Source: Microbacterium galbinum (lineage in GTDB: Bacteria; Actinomycetota; Actinomycetes; Actinomycetales; Microbacteriaceae). Taken from it: DNA of 64,000 nt. Made by a program: the position numbers and the translations under genes. Position 1 is the stretch's first letter, and the number at the start of each line of letters is the position of its first letter. The notes under the pieces were generated by a model. It was not told the origin of the DNA, ran no database searches, and was given only the letters and a program-made list of their open reading frames with translations. The stretch spans positions 372,001 through 436,000 of the forward strand of contig NZ_CP078077.1 of NCBI RefSeq assembly GCF_023101185.1. Reading direction: 5' to 3'. Of the stretch, positions 9,134-17,182 are shown one piece after another.

Positions 9134-10221
9134 CAGGTCACGCTCACTCTCGTCCCGCCGGTCGGGGCATCCTCCACGGCGAGCACGGCCCCCGCCGCCG
9201 CGGCGCGTTCGGCCATCCCGCGCAGACCGTTGCCCGCGGGCCCCCGTGCGCCGCGGCCGTCGTCCTCGATCGCCACCACACCGGGGGCCATCGTGATCCG
9301 CACCCGCCGCGCCTTCGCGTGGCGCAGGATGTTCGTGGTCGACTCCCGCACGATCCACCCGGCGGGCAGGGCCTGCGCGGGCGACAGCGCCGCCGCGTCT
9401 CCCTCGACGTCGACGTGCAGCCCCGCCGATTCGAGCGCGACCGTGCTCGCGTCGACCTGCTCCGCCAGGGCGACGCTGCGGATGCCGGTGACGGTGCTGC
9501 GCACGCCGGCGATCGCCTCGCCCGTGAGGTGCACGATCTGCGCGAGTTCGGCCTTGGCGCGCACGGGGTCGTGGTCGACGAGGCGTTCGGCGAGCTCGGC
9601 CTTGAGCTTCACGGCTGTGAGGGTGTGCCCGAGCAGGTCGTGCACGTCGCGCGCGATCGAGGTGCGCTCCTCGCTGGTGGCGAGGTCCATCCGCACCTTG
9701 TCGGCATCGACCGAGCGCCCGATCAGCCAGGTGTTCACGGTGTTCACCACCGCGATGAGCAGCACGATGACGAGGATCTGGAAGTGGTCGCCGAACCTCC
9801 CCGTCGCGACGATCGTGCCCGCCGCGATCGCGATCCCCGCGAGGGTCGTCACCCAGTGCCAGGCACCCCGCAGTCCGTAGCTGGCGTACGACATGAGGTA
9901 CGGGAGGAAACTGAGGGCGTTCGTCTCGATCGCCGGGATCGTCGCGAGCGCGCACGCGATCTGCACCCAGAACAGCGTGCGCACGATCGGGCGCGGTCGT
10001 CCCCACGACGAGCGCATCCCGATGACGAATCCGACCACGTACACGGTGGCGAATGCCACGAGTCCCGCCCATCCGAGCACGACCCATCCGGTCGCGGCAT
10101 CCGAGGCGAGCAGCGCCAGCACCGGGTAGACGAGGAAGACCATCCAGACGACGGCCATCAACCATCCCCAGCGCTCCCAGGGGCCGGTGTGCGCCGGGGT
10201 CGCGGCAGCCTCGGTGGTCAT
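9130..10221 (-). CDS. DesK-type sensor histidine kinase
   Basis: A 363-residue protein with about five membrane helices in residues 20-165 and little extracellular sequence, then a HisKA_3 dimerisation helix with the phospho-acceptor His194 in RTSIARDVHDLLGHTLTAVKLKAELAERL. The C-terminal ATPase domain has LPAGWIVRESTTNILRHAKA and VVAIEDDGRGARGPAGNGLRGMAERA. The lack of a sensor domain outside the membrane resembles intramembrane-sensing kinases that monitor a partner ABC transporter or envelope stress. It is 9 bp downstream of the permease gene and coupled to the regulator. Confidence 0.95.
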   Translation of the reverse strand: MTTEAAATPAHTGPWERWGWLMAVVWMVFLVYPVLALLASDAATGWVVLGWAGLVAFATVYVVGFVIGMRSSWGRPRPIVRTLFWVQIACALATIPAIETNALSFLPYLMSYASYGLRGAWHWVTTLAGIAIAAGTIVATGRFGDHFQILVIVLLIAVVNTVNTWLIGRSVDADKVRMDLATSEERTSIARDVHDLLGHTLTAVKLKAELAERLVDHDPVRAKAELAQIVHLTGEAIAGVRSTVTGIRSVALAEQVDASTVALESAGLHVDVEGDAAALSPAQALPAGWIVRESTTNILRHAKARRVRITMAPGVVAIEDDGRGARGPAGNGLRGMAERAAAAGAVLAVEDAPTGGTRVSVTW

Positions 10222-10230
10222 CGGCCCAGC

Positions 10231-10992
10231 CTAACGACGGCTGCGCGAGCGCATCACGCCGAGACGCACGAGCGCGGCGAACAGCACGGCCCAGACGACG
10301 ACGTTCAGCAGCACGGCCCAGAGCGGGTCGGCCCCGCCCGCCACGAGGGTGCCGTCGGTGGCCGGCCAGCGCACGAGCGCGACGTAGCCGTACATCGGGG
10401 TCCACTTCGCGATGTCGAGCATCACGCCGTCGAGCGGGATGAAGACGTTGCCGAAGAAGCCGAAGAAGGTGATCGAGATCGAGGCGAGAGCGGCCGCCGA
10501 GTCGGAGTTGAAGGCGAGGCCGACCCCGAGTCCGAACAGGCCGTAGATCAGCCCGAGCCCCAGGGTGGTTCCGGCGGCGGCGAACCAGCGCCAGGTGTCG
10601 GATGCCTCGGCACCCGTCGCGAGACCGGCCGCATAGACGAAGAGCACGGCGAGCGCCGAGAACGACACCGCGGCGAGCACCTTGGTCACCGCGTATCCCG
10701 CGGTCGAGAGCGGGGTGAGCGCGAGCTGACGCCCCCACCCCTGTCCGACCTCGGAGGCGGCGAGCGAGCACAGCGAGCTCATCGCGGTGGCCGTGCCGTA
10801 CGCCCCCATCGACACCATCACGTAGAACGAGACGTTCGCCTGGCCCACGCTCTGCGAGGCGTACGACATGCTCGCGCCGAAGAGCAGATACATGGCCACC
10901 GGCATCGCCAGGGTGAAGGCGAGCGTGTACGGGTTGCGGATCTGCCGCACGAGTTCGGTGCGGTAGAGCGCGGGGGCGACGAGCGTGGTCAT
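10231..10992 (-). CDS. ABC-2 type exporter permease
   Basis: A 253-residue membrane protein with six predicted helices and the ABC-2 layout (RTELVRQIRNPYTLAFTLAMPVAMYLLFG near the N-terminus, and a central FGLGVGLAFNSDSAAALASISITFFGFFGNVFIPLDGV). It is the membrane half of an exporter with the ATPase encoded immediately upstream (ATGA overlap). The family exports antibiotics, lipids or peptides; the substrate is not identifiable. Linked two-component systems suggest drug or envelope-stress efflux. Confidence 0.92.
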   Translation of the reverse strand: MTTLVAPALYRTELVRQIRNPYTLAFTLAMPVAMYLLFGASMSYASQSVGQANVSFYVMVSMGAYGTATAMSSLCSLAASEVGQGWGRQLALTPLSTAGYAVTKVLAAVSFSALAVLFVYAAGLATGAEASDTWRWFAAAGTTLGLGLIYGLFGLGVGLAFNSDSAAALASISITFFGFFGNVFIPLDGVMLDIAKWTPMYGYVALVRWPATDGTLVAGGADPLWAVLLNVVVWAVLFAALVRLGVMRSRSRR

Positions 10993-11936
10993 GACGGGTC
11001 CTCCGTGAGCGAGGTGAAGGCGGATTCGAGGGTGGGAGCGGTGATCTCGAGATCGCAGGCACCGAGCGACAGCAGCCGTCCGGCGAGCAGATCGGATGCC
11101 TCGGTGCGCACCGTGAGCCGATCGGCGTCGGTCGACACCTCGGCGACGGAGGCGTCGGCGCGGAGTTCCGCGGCGAGCGCAGCGATCCCGCCGGGGATCG
11201 CCGCCGAGACGATGCGGCCACCCAGTGACGCGCGCAGGCGGGCGGTGGCGCCATCGGCGACCACACGGCCGTGGTTCATGACGATCGTGCGCCGCGCGAA
11301 CTGCTCGGCCTCTTCGAGGTAGTGGGTGGCGAACACGATCGTGCGGCCGGCGTCGGCATCCGCCCGCATCGCCTCCCAGAAGCGGCGACGGGCGGTGACG
11401 TCCATCCCCGCGGTCGGCTCGTCGAGCACCAGCACGTCCGGGTCCGGCAGCAGCGCGAGCGCGAACTTCACGCGCTGCTTCTCGCCACCCGAGCATTTGC
11501 CGACGCGGCGACGCGCGATCGCGGTGAGGTCGGCGCGATCGATGACCTCGGCGATGCGACCGGAAGCGCCGTGCAGCCCGGCGACCACCGAGATCGTCTC
11601 GCGCACGGTCAGGTCGGAGAGCAGTCCGCCGGTCTGCAGCACCGCCGCGAGGCGCCCCGCCGTGACCGCGCGGTGCGGATGCGTACCGAGCACGCGCGCC
11701 GTGCCCTCGTCGGGTTCGGAGAGTCCGAGGAGCACGTCGATCGTGGTGGTCTTGCCCGCGCCGTTCGGGCCGAGCAGAGCGACCACCTCGCCGCGCTCGA
11801 TGCGGAGGTCGACATGATCGACCGCGACGATCCGATTCGCGCCGTGCCCGAAGCGTCGGACGATGCCGGTGAGATCGACGGCGGGCGCGGAGTCTGCGGG
11901 AGGGCGATCGGCGGGGGCGACGAGGGGCTGGCTCAT
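10989..11936 (-). CDS. ABC exporter ATP-binding protein
   Basis: A 315-residue ATPase with Walker A LLGPNGAGKTTTIDVL, Q-loop VLQTGGLLSDLTV, signature CSGGEKQRVKFALALL, Walker B VLVLDEPTAGMD, and switch His in FATHYLEEAE. A C-terminal extension of about 90 residues is typical of DrrA-like ATPases. The start at 11936 (MSQPLVAPAD) is preceded by GGGAG; an in-frame GTG/ATG 66 bases upstream lacks a site. It is first gene of the four-gene operon and is divergent from the DUF3616 surface-protein gene. Confidence 0.94.
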   Translation of the reverse strand: MSQPLVAPADRPPADSAPAVDLTGIVRRFGHGANRIVAVDHVDLRIERGEVVALLGPNGAGKTTTIDVLLGLSEPDEGTARVLGTHPHRAVTAGRLAAVLQTGGLLSDLTVRETISVVAGLHGASGRIAEVIDRADLTAIARRRVGKCSGGEKQRVKFALALLPDPDVLVLDEPTAGMDVTARRRFWEAMRADADAGRTIVFATHYLEEAEQFARRTIVMNHGRVVADGATARLRASLGGRIVSAAIPGGIAALAAELRADASVAEVSTDADRLTVRTEASDLLAGRLLSLGACDLEITAPTLESAFTSLTEDPS

Positions 11937-11978
11937 GCTCCCAGTGAAGCGCCGCGAGCACGGCCCGCACCGGAGGTC

Positions 11979-12009
11979 GATGTCACGCGGTGCGGATGAC
12001 ATCCGTCAT
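11979..12009. promoter_or_regulatory. Candidate operator: GATGTCA-N11-TGACATC plus ATGAC-N4-GTCAT
   Basis: Two nested inverted repeats share the TGACATC element: GATGTCA (11979-11985) with TGACATC (11997-12003), and ATGAC (11996-12000) with GTCAT (12005-12009). They lie 43-73 bases before the ABC-operon start, where an autoregulating LuxR-type response regulator would bind. Assignment to that regulator is inference. Confidence 0.45.
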
Positions 12010-12023
12010 GTTCCCGGTGCGCT

Positions 12024-12064
12024 GTTCGCCTGCCGTTCACCCCTGCGTCGGCATCCGTTCGTCC
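12024..12064 (+). promoter_or_regulatory. PHO-box-like direct repeats upstream of DUF3616 surface protein
   Basis: GTTCGCC (12024), GTTCACC (12035) and GTTCGTCC (12057) fall on one 11-bp register; the unit at 12046 is degenerate. The pattern is the same as the boxes before pstS and ppk in this window (GTTCAC repeated every 11 bp). It lies 50-90 bases before the start codon at 12114. Confidence 0.55.
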
Positions 12065-12113
12065 GCTTCCGTTTGTGTCGGATCGACCCGACCCCCGACC
12101 GGAGGTACTCGCC

Positions 12114-15014
12114 GTGCCCATCCCCCGCTCCCTCTCCTTCGGCCTCGCCGCGCTCGTCGCGGCGAGCGCGGCGATCGTCGCCCCGCAGGCGGCCGTCGCC
12201 GCCGATGCCCCCGCCGACCAGCTCGCCGTCTCGGTCGTCGGCGACGGCGCGACCACCGGCAACGACGCGGTTCCGGTCGCGATCCAGCTCCTCGACGGAC
12301 AGGGCGAGCTCGGCGACACGATCGCGCTGCCGACGACGGATGCCGGCGATCAGCACGCGTTCACCCTCGGGGCGAACCGCGACCAGCAGGGGGCACTGCA
12401 GCAGTCCGCCGATCACCGCTACGTGACGCTCGGCGGATACGACGCGGCCCCGGGATCGGGCTCGCTCAACGACACGGCCGCCCCCGACACGCTGCGCGTG
12501 ATCGCCCGGATCGGATCGGAGGGCGACGTCGACACCGCCACGACGCTCGCCGGAGGGTTCTCGCTGCGTCACATCCGGGGCACCGCCACGGTCGACGGCA
12601 CACGCTACTGGGCGGGCGGGCACGGCGGCGACTCCACGGCTCCCGCCGGCGGCGTCCTCACGGTCGAAGCCGGTGGGATCACCCCCACCGCCGTCGTCTC
12701 CGGCAGCAGCAACCTCAACAACGGCCGCGTGGTCGACATCCACGACGGCCAGCTCTACCTCACGAGCGACCGCAGCGGGTTCTCGGGGCTGAACACGGTC
12801 GGCACCGGCATCCCCACCGCCGCGGGAGCACCGCTCACGCTCGTGGCCGCGGCCCCGGCCGGGGCCTCCGTCGCGCACGACTTCGCCTTCGCCGGCGAAC
12901 ACCTGTACGTCGGCTACACGGAGGGGGCGAACGAGGGCATCGCGAAGTACCGCCGGACCGGTGCCACCTGGACCTGGGTCGACACCCTGCCGGGCGACTT
13001 CTGGGGCCTCGAGGCACGCCCGGCCGGCGACGATTCGGTGCTGTACGCCGTGCGCGGGCTCAACCAGGGCAACGAGATCGTGCGGATCGTCGATTCCGGT
13101 GACGACTCCGCGTTCACCGCGCAGACCGATGTGCTCGCGACGGCGGCGCCCCAGACCGCGTTCCGCGGTGTCGCCTTCGCGCCCGGGTTCGAGCCGGGCA
13201 CGGATGCGGTCGGCCCCATCCTCGCGAAGCCGACCCTGTCGTGGGACGTGCGCGTTCCCGGCGGTGCCGGCAGCGCCCTCGCCGCCGTGCTCGGGCAGGA
13301 CACCAACCCCGCGGCCACCGGTGTGATCGCCGATGCCGCCGGTGAGGCCGTCACGGCGACCGTGACCAGCAGCAACCCCGCGGTCGTGCCCGACGAGGCG
13401 ATCCGCCTCGACGTCGCCGACGACGGATCTTTCCGGCTCGCGGCGACACCCGCGACCACCGGCACCGCCGTGCTCACCGTGCATCTGCGCACCGATGACG
13501 GACGCACCGCGATCTCGCAGCTCCCCTACCGCGTCGCCCCGGCCTTCGCCGATGGCGGCGCTCGCGGGCACTTCGGCATGTCGGATGCCTCCGCCGCGAT
13601 CGACGCCGGGGACGGATACTTCTTCGCGGCCGACGACGACTCGAACGCGATCCGTCTCTTCTCGGAAGAGGGCGGAGAAGCCGTCGCGGCGTTCGACTTC
13701 AGCGATCGCATCGAGTTCGAACGCGCAGGTGAAGCCCACGACTTCGAGGCCGTCGCCCAGGCCGGCGACCAGGTCTTCTGGATCGGATCGACCGGCAACA
13801 CCCGCAGCGGCAACGTGCGACTCGACCGCGACATCGTTCTCCAGACGCGGATCTCCGGATCCGGCGCGGACGCGACGCTCACTTTCGTCGGCTACCGCAA
13901 CGTGCTGCGCGACGCGCTCGTCGCCTGGGACCACGAGGACCAGCACGGTCTGGGCGCCGACCGCTTCGGGTTCCTCGCGGCCACCCAGCCGGGGGTCTCG
14001 GCCGAGGGTCCCGACTCGCTCAACATCGAGGGAGCGGCGATCGCGCCGGACGGCACGACGCTGTGGCTCGGCTTCCGCTCGCCCGAGGTCGGCGACGACG
14101 CGGATGCTCTCATCGTGCCCGTCGCCGACATCGCCGACGTCGTCGCCGGGGCGGATGCCGTCGTCGGCGACCCGATCCTCCTCGACCTCGGCGGGCGAGC
14201 GATCCGCGACATGGCCCGCGCCGAGTCCGGTGACTACCTGATCGTCGCCGGCAGCGCCGACGACACCGGTCGCTTCGCCCTCTTCGGGTGGTCCGGCTCG
14301 CTGGACGACGCCCCGGTCGCGGCATCCGGCCCCCTCGGACTCGCGAACTGGCCCGGCTCCTACGAGGGCATCGCGGGCGTGCGCGACCTCGCCGACGGAA
14401 CCTCCGTGCGCCTGCTGCTCGATTCGGGAACGGTCGACATCTACGGCGACGGCACCGAGGCGCAGGACCTCTCCCCCGTCGAGTTCAAGCTCTTCCCCTC
14501 GCAGACCGTCGAACTGTCGTTCGGCACGGCGTTCACCGAGAAGCGGATCGCGGTCACGGGCGGCACCCTTCGAATCGGCTCGCCCTCCGAGATCACCGTC
14601 TCGGGCTTCGCGGAGGGCGAGCAGATCGAGCTCGTGCTGAACTCCGACCCGGTGCGCCTCGCGACCCTCACCGCGGGAGCCGACGGCACGGCACGCGCGG
14701 TCGTCGTTCCCCCGGCATCCGTCGCTCCGGGTGCGCACACCCTGACCGCCACGGCGGCCTCGGGCGTCGCCGAACTCGCGGTCACGGTGCTCGCCCCGGT
14801 CGCCGACGGCGGTGGCGGTGACGGCGGCAGCGGTGACGGCACGGACGGCGGCGACAGCGGTGCCGGAGCGGGATCCGGCGCAGGATCGGATGCCGGTGAC
14901 GCCCTCGCCACGACGGGGTCGGACTTCCCCGCGGGGCCGGTCGCGCTCGTCGCACTCGCGCTCCTCGCGCTCGGTGCGCTGGCGCTGCGCCGCAGGGGTG
15001 TCGCTTCGGAGTGA
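12114..15014 (+). CDS. Secreted DUF3616/phytase-like beta-propeller protein with LAxTG cell-wall anchor
   Basis: A 966-residue protein. The GTG at 12114 follows GGAGGT (12101-12106). It has a signal peptide (cleavage near AVAADAPA) and a first half with propeller-like repeats (LYLTSDRSGFSGLNT, EHLYVGYTEGANEGIAKYR, WGLEARPAG). A central segment matches DUF3616 (HDFEAVAQAGDQVFWIGSTGNTRSG..., SLNIEGAAIAPDGTTLWLGFRSPE). A Gly/Asp/Ser-rich spacer follows, then LATTG, a hydrophobic helix and RRRG. LAxTG is the motif read by class E sortases of high-GC actinobacteria, so the protein is probably covalently wall-linked. Relatives of DUF3616 include esterase-like phytase domains; phosphoester cleavage is only a guess, made more attractive by the PHO-like repeats upstream. 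Confidence 0.8.
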   Translation: MPIPRSLSFGLAALVAASAAIVAPQAAVAADAPADQLAVSVVGDGATTGNDAVPVAIQLLDGQGELGDTIALPTTDAGDQHAFTLGANRDQQGALQQSADHRYVTLGGYDAAPGSGSLNDTAAPDTLRVIARIGSEGDVDTATTLAGGFSLRHIRGTATVDGTRYWAGGHGGDSTAPAGGVLTVEAGGITPTAVVSGSSNLNNGRVVDIHDGQLYLTSDRSGFSGLNTVGTGIPTAAGAPLTLVAAAPAGASVAHDFAFAGEHLYVGYTEGANEGIAKYRRTGATWTWVDTLPGDFWGLEARPAGDDSVLYAVRGLNQGNEIVRIVDSGDDSAFTAQTDVLATAAPQTAFRGVAFAPGFEPGTDAVGPILAKPTLSWDVRVPGGAGSALAAVLGQDTNPAATGVIADAAGEAVTATVTSSNPAVVPDEAIRLDVADDGSFRLAATPATTGTAVLTVHLRTDDGRTAISQLPYRVAPAFADGGARGHFGMSDASAAIDAGDGYFFAADDDSNAIRLFSEEGGEAVAAFDFSDRIEFERAGEAHDFEAVAQAGDQVFWIGSTGNTRSGNVRLDRDIVLQTRISGSGADATLTFVGYRNVLRDALVAWDHEDQHGLGADRFGFLAATQPGVSAEGPDSLNIEGAAIAPDGTTLWLGFRSPEVGDDADALIVPVADIADVVAGADAVVGDPILLDLGGRAIRDMARAESGDYLIVAGSADDTGRFALFGWSGSLDDAPVAASGPLGLANWPGSYEGIAGVRDLADGTSVRLLLDSGTVDIYGDGTEAQDLSPVEFKLFPSQTVELSFGTAFTEKRIAVTGGTLRIGSPSEITVSGFAEGEQIELVLNSDPVRLATLTAGADGTARAVVVPPASVAPGAHTLTATAASGVAELAVTVLAPVADGGGGDGGSGDGTDGGDSGAGAGSGAGSDAGDALATTGSDFPAGPVALVALALLALGALALRRRGVASE

Positions 15015-15029
15015 CCCGTTCTCGTCGGC

Positions 15030-15035
15030 TACTCT
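15030..15035 (+). promoter_or_regulatory. -10 box TACTCT, probable leaderless start for cycA
   Basis: TACTCT ends 7 bases before the GTG at 15043 and no ribosome-binding sequence is present. It lies only 16 bases after the stop of the upstream gene, giving cycA its own promoter. Confidence 0.5.
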
Positions 15036-15042
15036 GCATCGG

Positions 15043-16491
15043 GTGACCGTGCAGAGTACCGACGAAGAACAGCACCTCCGGCGAGCGCTGAGCAACCGCC
15101 ACATCCAGCTCCTGGCGATCGGCGGTGCGATCGGGACCGGGCTCTTCATGGGCAGCGGCAAGACGATCTCGGTGGCCGGCCCCTCGGTGATCTTCGTCTA
15201 CATGATCATCGGGTTCATGCTCTTCTTCGTGATGCGCGCGATGGGCGAGCTGCTGCTGTCGAACCTCAAGTACAAGTCGTTCAGCGACTTCGCCAGCGAC
15301 CTGTTGGGCCCGTGGGCCGGGTTCTTCACGGGCTGGACGTACTGGTTCTGCTGGGTGGTGACGGGCGTCGCCGATGTCATCGCGATCGCCGGGTACACGA
15401 ACACCCTCATCCCCGGCATCCCGCTGTGGATCCCCGGTGTCGCCGTGGTCGTCATCCTGCTCGCGCTCAACCTCCCCACGGTCGCCGCGTTCGGTGAGAT
15501 GGAGTTCTGGTTCGCGCTGATCAAGATCGTGGCGATCGTCGCTCTCATCGTCACCGGTCTCGTGATGATCTTCACCGGCTTCGAGCACGACGCCGGTACC
15601 GCGTCGTTCGCGAACCTCTGGAGCCACGGCGGCATTTTCCCGCACGGGTTCATGGGGTTCGTGGCCGGTTTCCAGATCGCGGTCTTCGCGTTCGTCGGGA
15701 TCGAGCTGGTCGGCACCGCCGCCGCCGAGACGAAGGACCCGAAGCGGAACCTCCCCAAGGCGATCAACGCCATCCCGATCCGCATCCTGCTCTTCTACGT
15801 CGGCGCGCTGATCGTGCTGATGGCGGTGACCCCCTGGACCGAGTACGTCGCCGGGGAGAGCCCCTTCATCGCGATGTTCGCCCTGGCCGGCCTCGGCATC
15901 GCCGCGACCGTCGTGAACCTGGTGGTGCTGACCTCGGCGATGTCGAGCGCCAACTCGGGCATCTATTCCACCTCGCGCATGGTCTTCGGGCTCGCGCACG
16001 ACGGTGACGCGCCGAAGCTGTTCGGTCGCCTGTCGAAGCGCCGCGTGCCCCAGAACGCGCTGTTCCTCTCCTGCATCCTCCTGCTCTCGGGCGTCGTACT
16101 GCTCTACGCGGGCAAGGACATCGGCACCGCCTTCGACATGGTGACGACGGTCTCCGCCGTGTGCTTCATGTTCGTGTGGACGATCTTCCTGCTCAGCTAT
16201 GTGGTCTACCGCCGCCGGCGCCCGGAGAAGGCCGCGACCTCCGCCTTCCGGATGCCGGGCGGAGTGTTCATGGTCTCCGTCGTGCTGGCGTTCTTCGTCT
16301 TCATCCTGTGGGCGCTGACCACCCAGCCCGATACCCTCACGGCTCTGCTCGTGACGCCGATCTGGTTCGCGCTGCTCGTCGTCGCCTGGCTGTTCGTGCG
16401 CCGCTCGCCGAACCATCTGCAGCGGCACGCGGCCCACATCGCGCATCTGCGCAGCGACGACGAGGACGACGAGGACCAGTCAGCGGCGTAG
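15043..16491 (+). CDS. cycA: Amino-acid permease, CycA (D-serine/D-alanine/glycine) type
   Basis: A 482-residue APC-superfamily transporter with 12 membrane helices. It matches Escherichia coli CycA over long stretches that I recognise: NRHIQLLAIGGAIGTGLFMG, SGKTISVAGPSVIFVYMIIG, FTGWTYWFCWVVTGVADVIA and AVFAFVGIELVGTAAAETKDP. It imports small neutral amino acids with protons. The start is the GTG at 15043 (VTVQSTDEEQHLRRAL), 7 bases after a -10-like TACTCT; a second GTG is two codons on. The 3' end overlaps the convergent gene by 12 bp. Confidence 0.93.
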   Translation: MTVQSTDEEQHLRRALSNRHIQLLAIGGAIGTGLFMGSGKTISVAGPSVIFVYMIIGFMLFFVMRAMGELLLSNLKYKSFSDFASDLLGPWAGFFTGWTYWFCWVVTGVADVIAIAGYTNTLIPGIPLWIPGVAVVVILLALNLPTVAAFGEMEFWFALIKIVAIVALIVTGLVMIFTGFEHDAGTASFANLWSHGGIFPHGFMGFVAGFQIAVFAFVGIELVGTAAAETKDPKRNLPKAINAIPIRILLFYVGALIVLMAVTPWTEYVAGESPFIAMFALAGLGIAATVVNLVVLTSAMSSANSGIYSTSRMVFGLAHDGDAPKLFGRLSKRRVPQNALFLSCILLLSGVVLLYAGKDIGTAFDMVTTVSAVCFMFVWTIFLLSYVVYRRRRPEKAATSAFRMPGGVFMVSVVLAFFVFILWALTTQPDTLTALLVTPIWFALLVVAWLFVRRSPNHLQRHAAHIAHLRSDDEDDEDQSAA

Positions 16492-17016
16492 CTCTCCGCG
16501 GATCGCCCAACGCCCCGTCGCCTGGTGGAACTGCAGCTGTGCGAGCAACGGCGAGGCGTCGTACATCCGGATGTTGAGGCTCAGCCGCACTCCGAGGGCG
16601 GTGCGCACCGTGAGCATCGGCCCCTGATCCGAGCGCCGTACCGAGTAGTCGGCGATATCGGAGTAGCGGAAGCTGCGCGTGACACCCGCGAGCGTGCGGA
16701 AGGTCACCTCCTCGTCGCCGAACGCGACGTACCAGTTGCGGTACATGACGAGGAACAGGATGCCGCCGCCGAGGATCGCGAACGAGGCGATCGCCATGGC
16801 GGTGCGATCATCGTCGCGCGAACCGTCCGAGAGCAGGATCATGGGGATGCTGAGCAGGAGCAGGGTCCACCCGCCGATCGGCAGGATCTTCATCAGTCGG
16901 AGGCGGCGCGGATCGCGACGATCACGATTCGGATGCTTCCGGGCGTAGTGCGCGGCCTCGACGGCCAGCCACCCCGCGATCGCGGCGACCGCGATGTGCA
17001 CGACGACCGCCAGCAT
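16480..17016 (-). CDS. Hypothetical membrane protein
   Basis: A 178-residue protein with three predicted helices (MLAVVVHIAVAAIAGWLAVEAA; ILPIGGWTLLLLSIPMILL; AMAIASFAILGGGILFLVMYRNWYVAFG) and a C-terminal cytosolic domain (EEVTFRTLAGVTRSFRYSDIADYSVRRSDQGPMLTVRTALGVRLSLNIRMYDASPLLAQLQFH). The latter reads like a small PH-like beta domain. The ATG at 17016 is chosen for the GAGGAG just upstream. I do not recognise a named family. It ends inside the cycA 3' end (convergent overlap). Confidence 0.7.
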   Translation of the reverse strand: MLAVVVHIAVAAIAGWLAVEAAHYARKHPNRDRRDPRRLRLMKILPIGGWTLLLLSIPMILLSDGSRDDDRTAMAIASFAILGGGILFLVMYRNWYVAFGDEEVTFRTLAGVTRSFRYSDIADYSVRRSDQGPMLTVRTALGVRLSLNIRMYDASPLLAQLQFHQATGRWAIRGELRR

Positions 17017-17182
17017 CCGCTTCTCCTCTCCGGAGCGCGATGCGCTCCCCTTCTCCTTGACGAGTACTGCCCAGGAATCCGTCGGACACAGCCGGTAGAA
17101 TACTGGGTGTGCACGGTGCACGCTGCGGCCGGGACGACCCGGATCGCGTCATCACCCGGGGACGGCCCCGCGAAGGAACCGG

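Noticed and set aside
12006..15161. A 1,051-codon open frame on the minus strand opposite the DUF3616 gene
   Set aside because: High GC makes long antisense frames common. This one is rich in Arg/Gly/Asp with no recognisable domain, while the plus frame has a signal peptide, DUF3616 and a sorting signal.
17057..17101. TTGACG and TAGAAT as a promoter pair for the CaCA exchanger
   Set aside because: The spacing is 33 bases, far from 17; TAGAAT may be a -10 on its own, but the pair is not credible.
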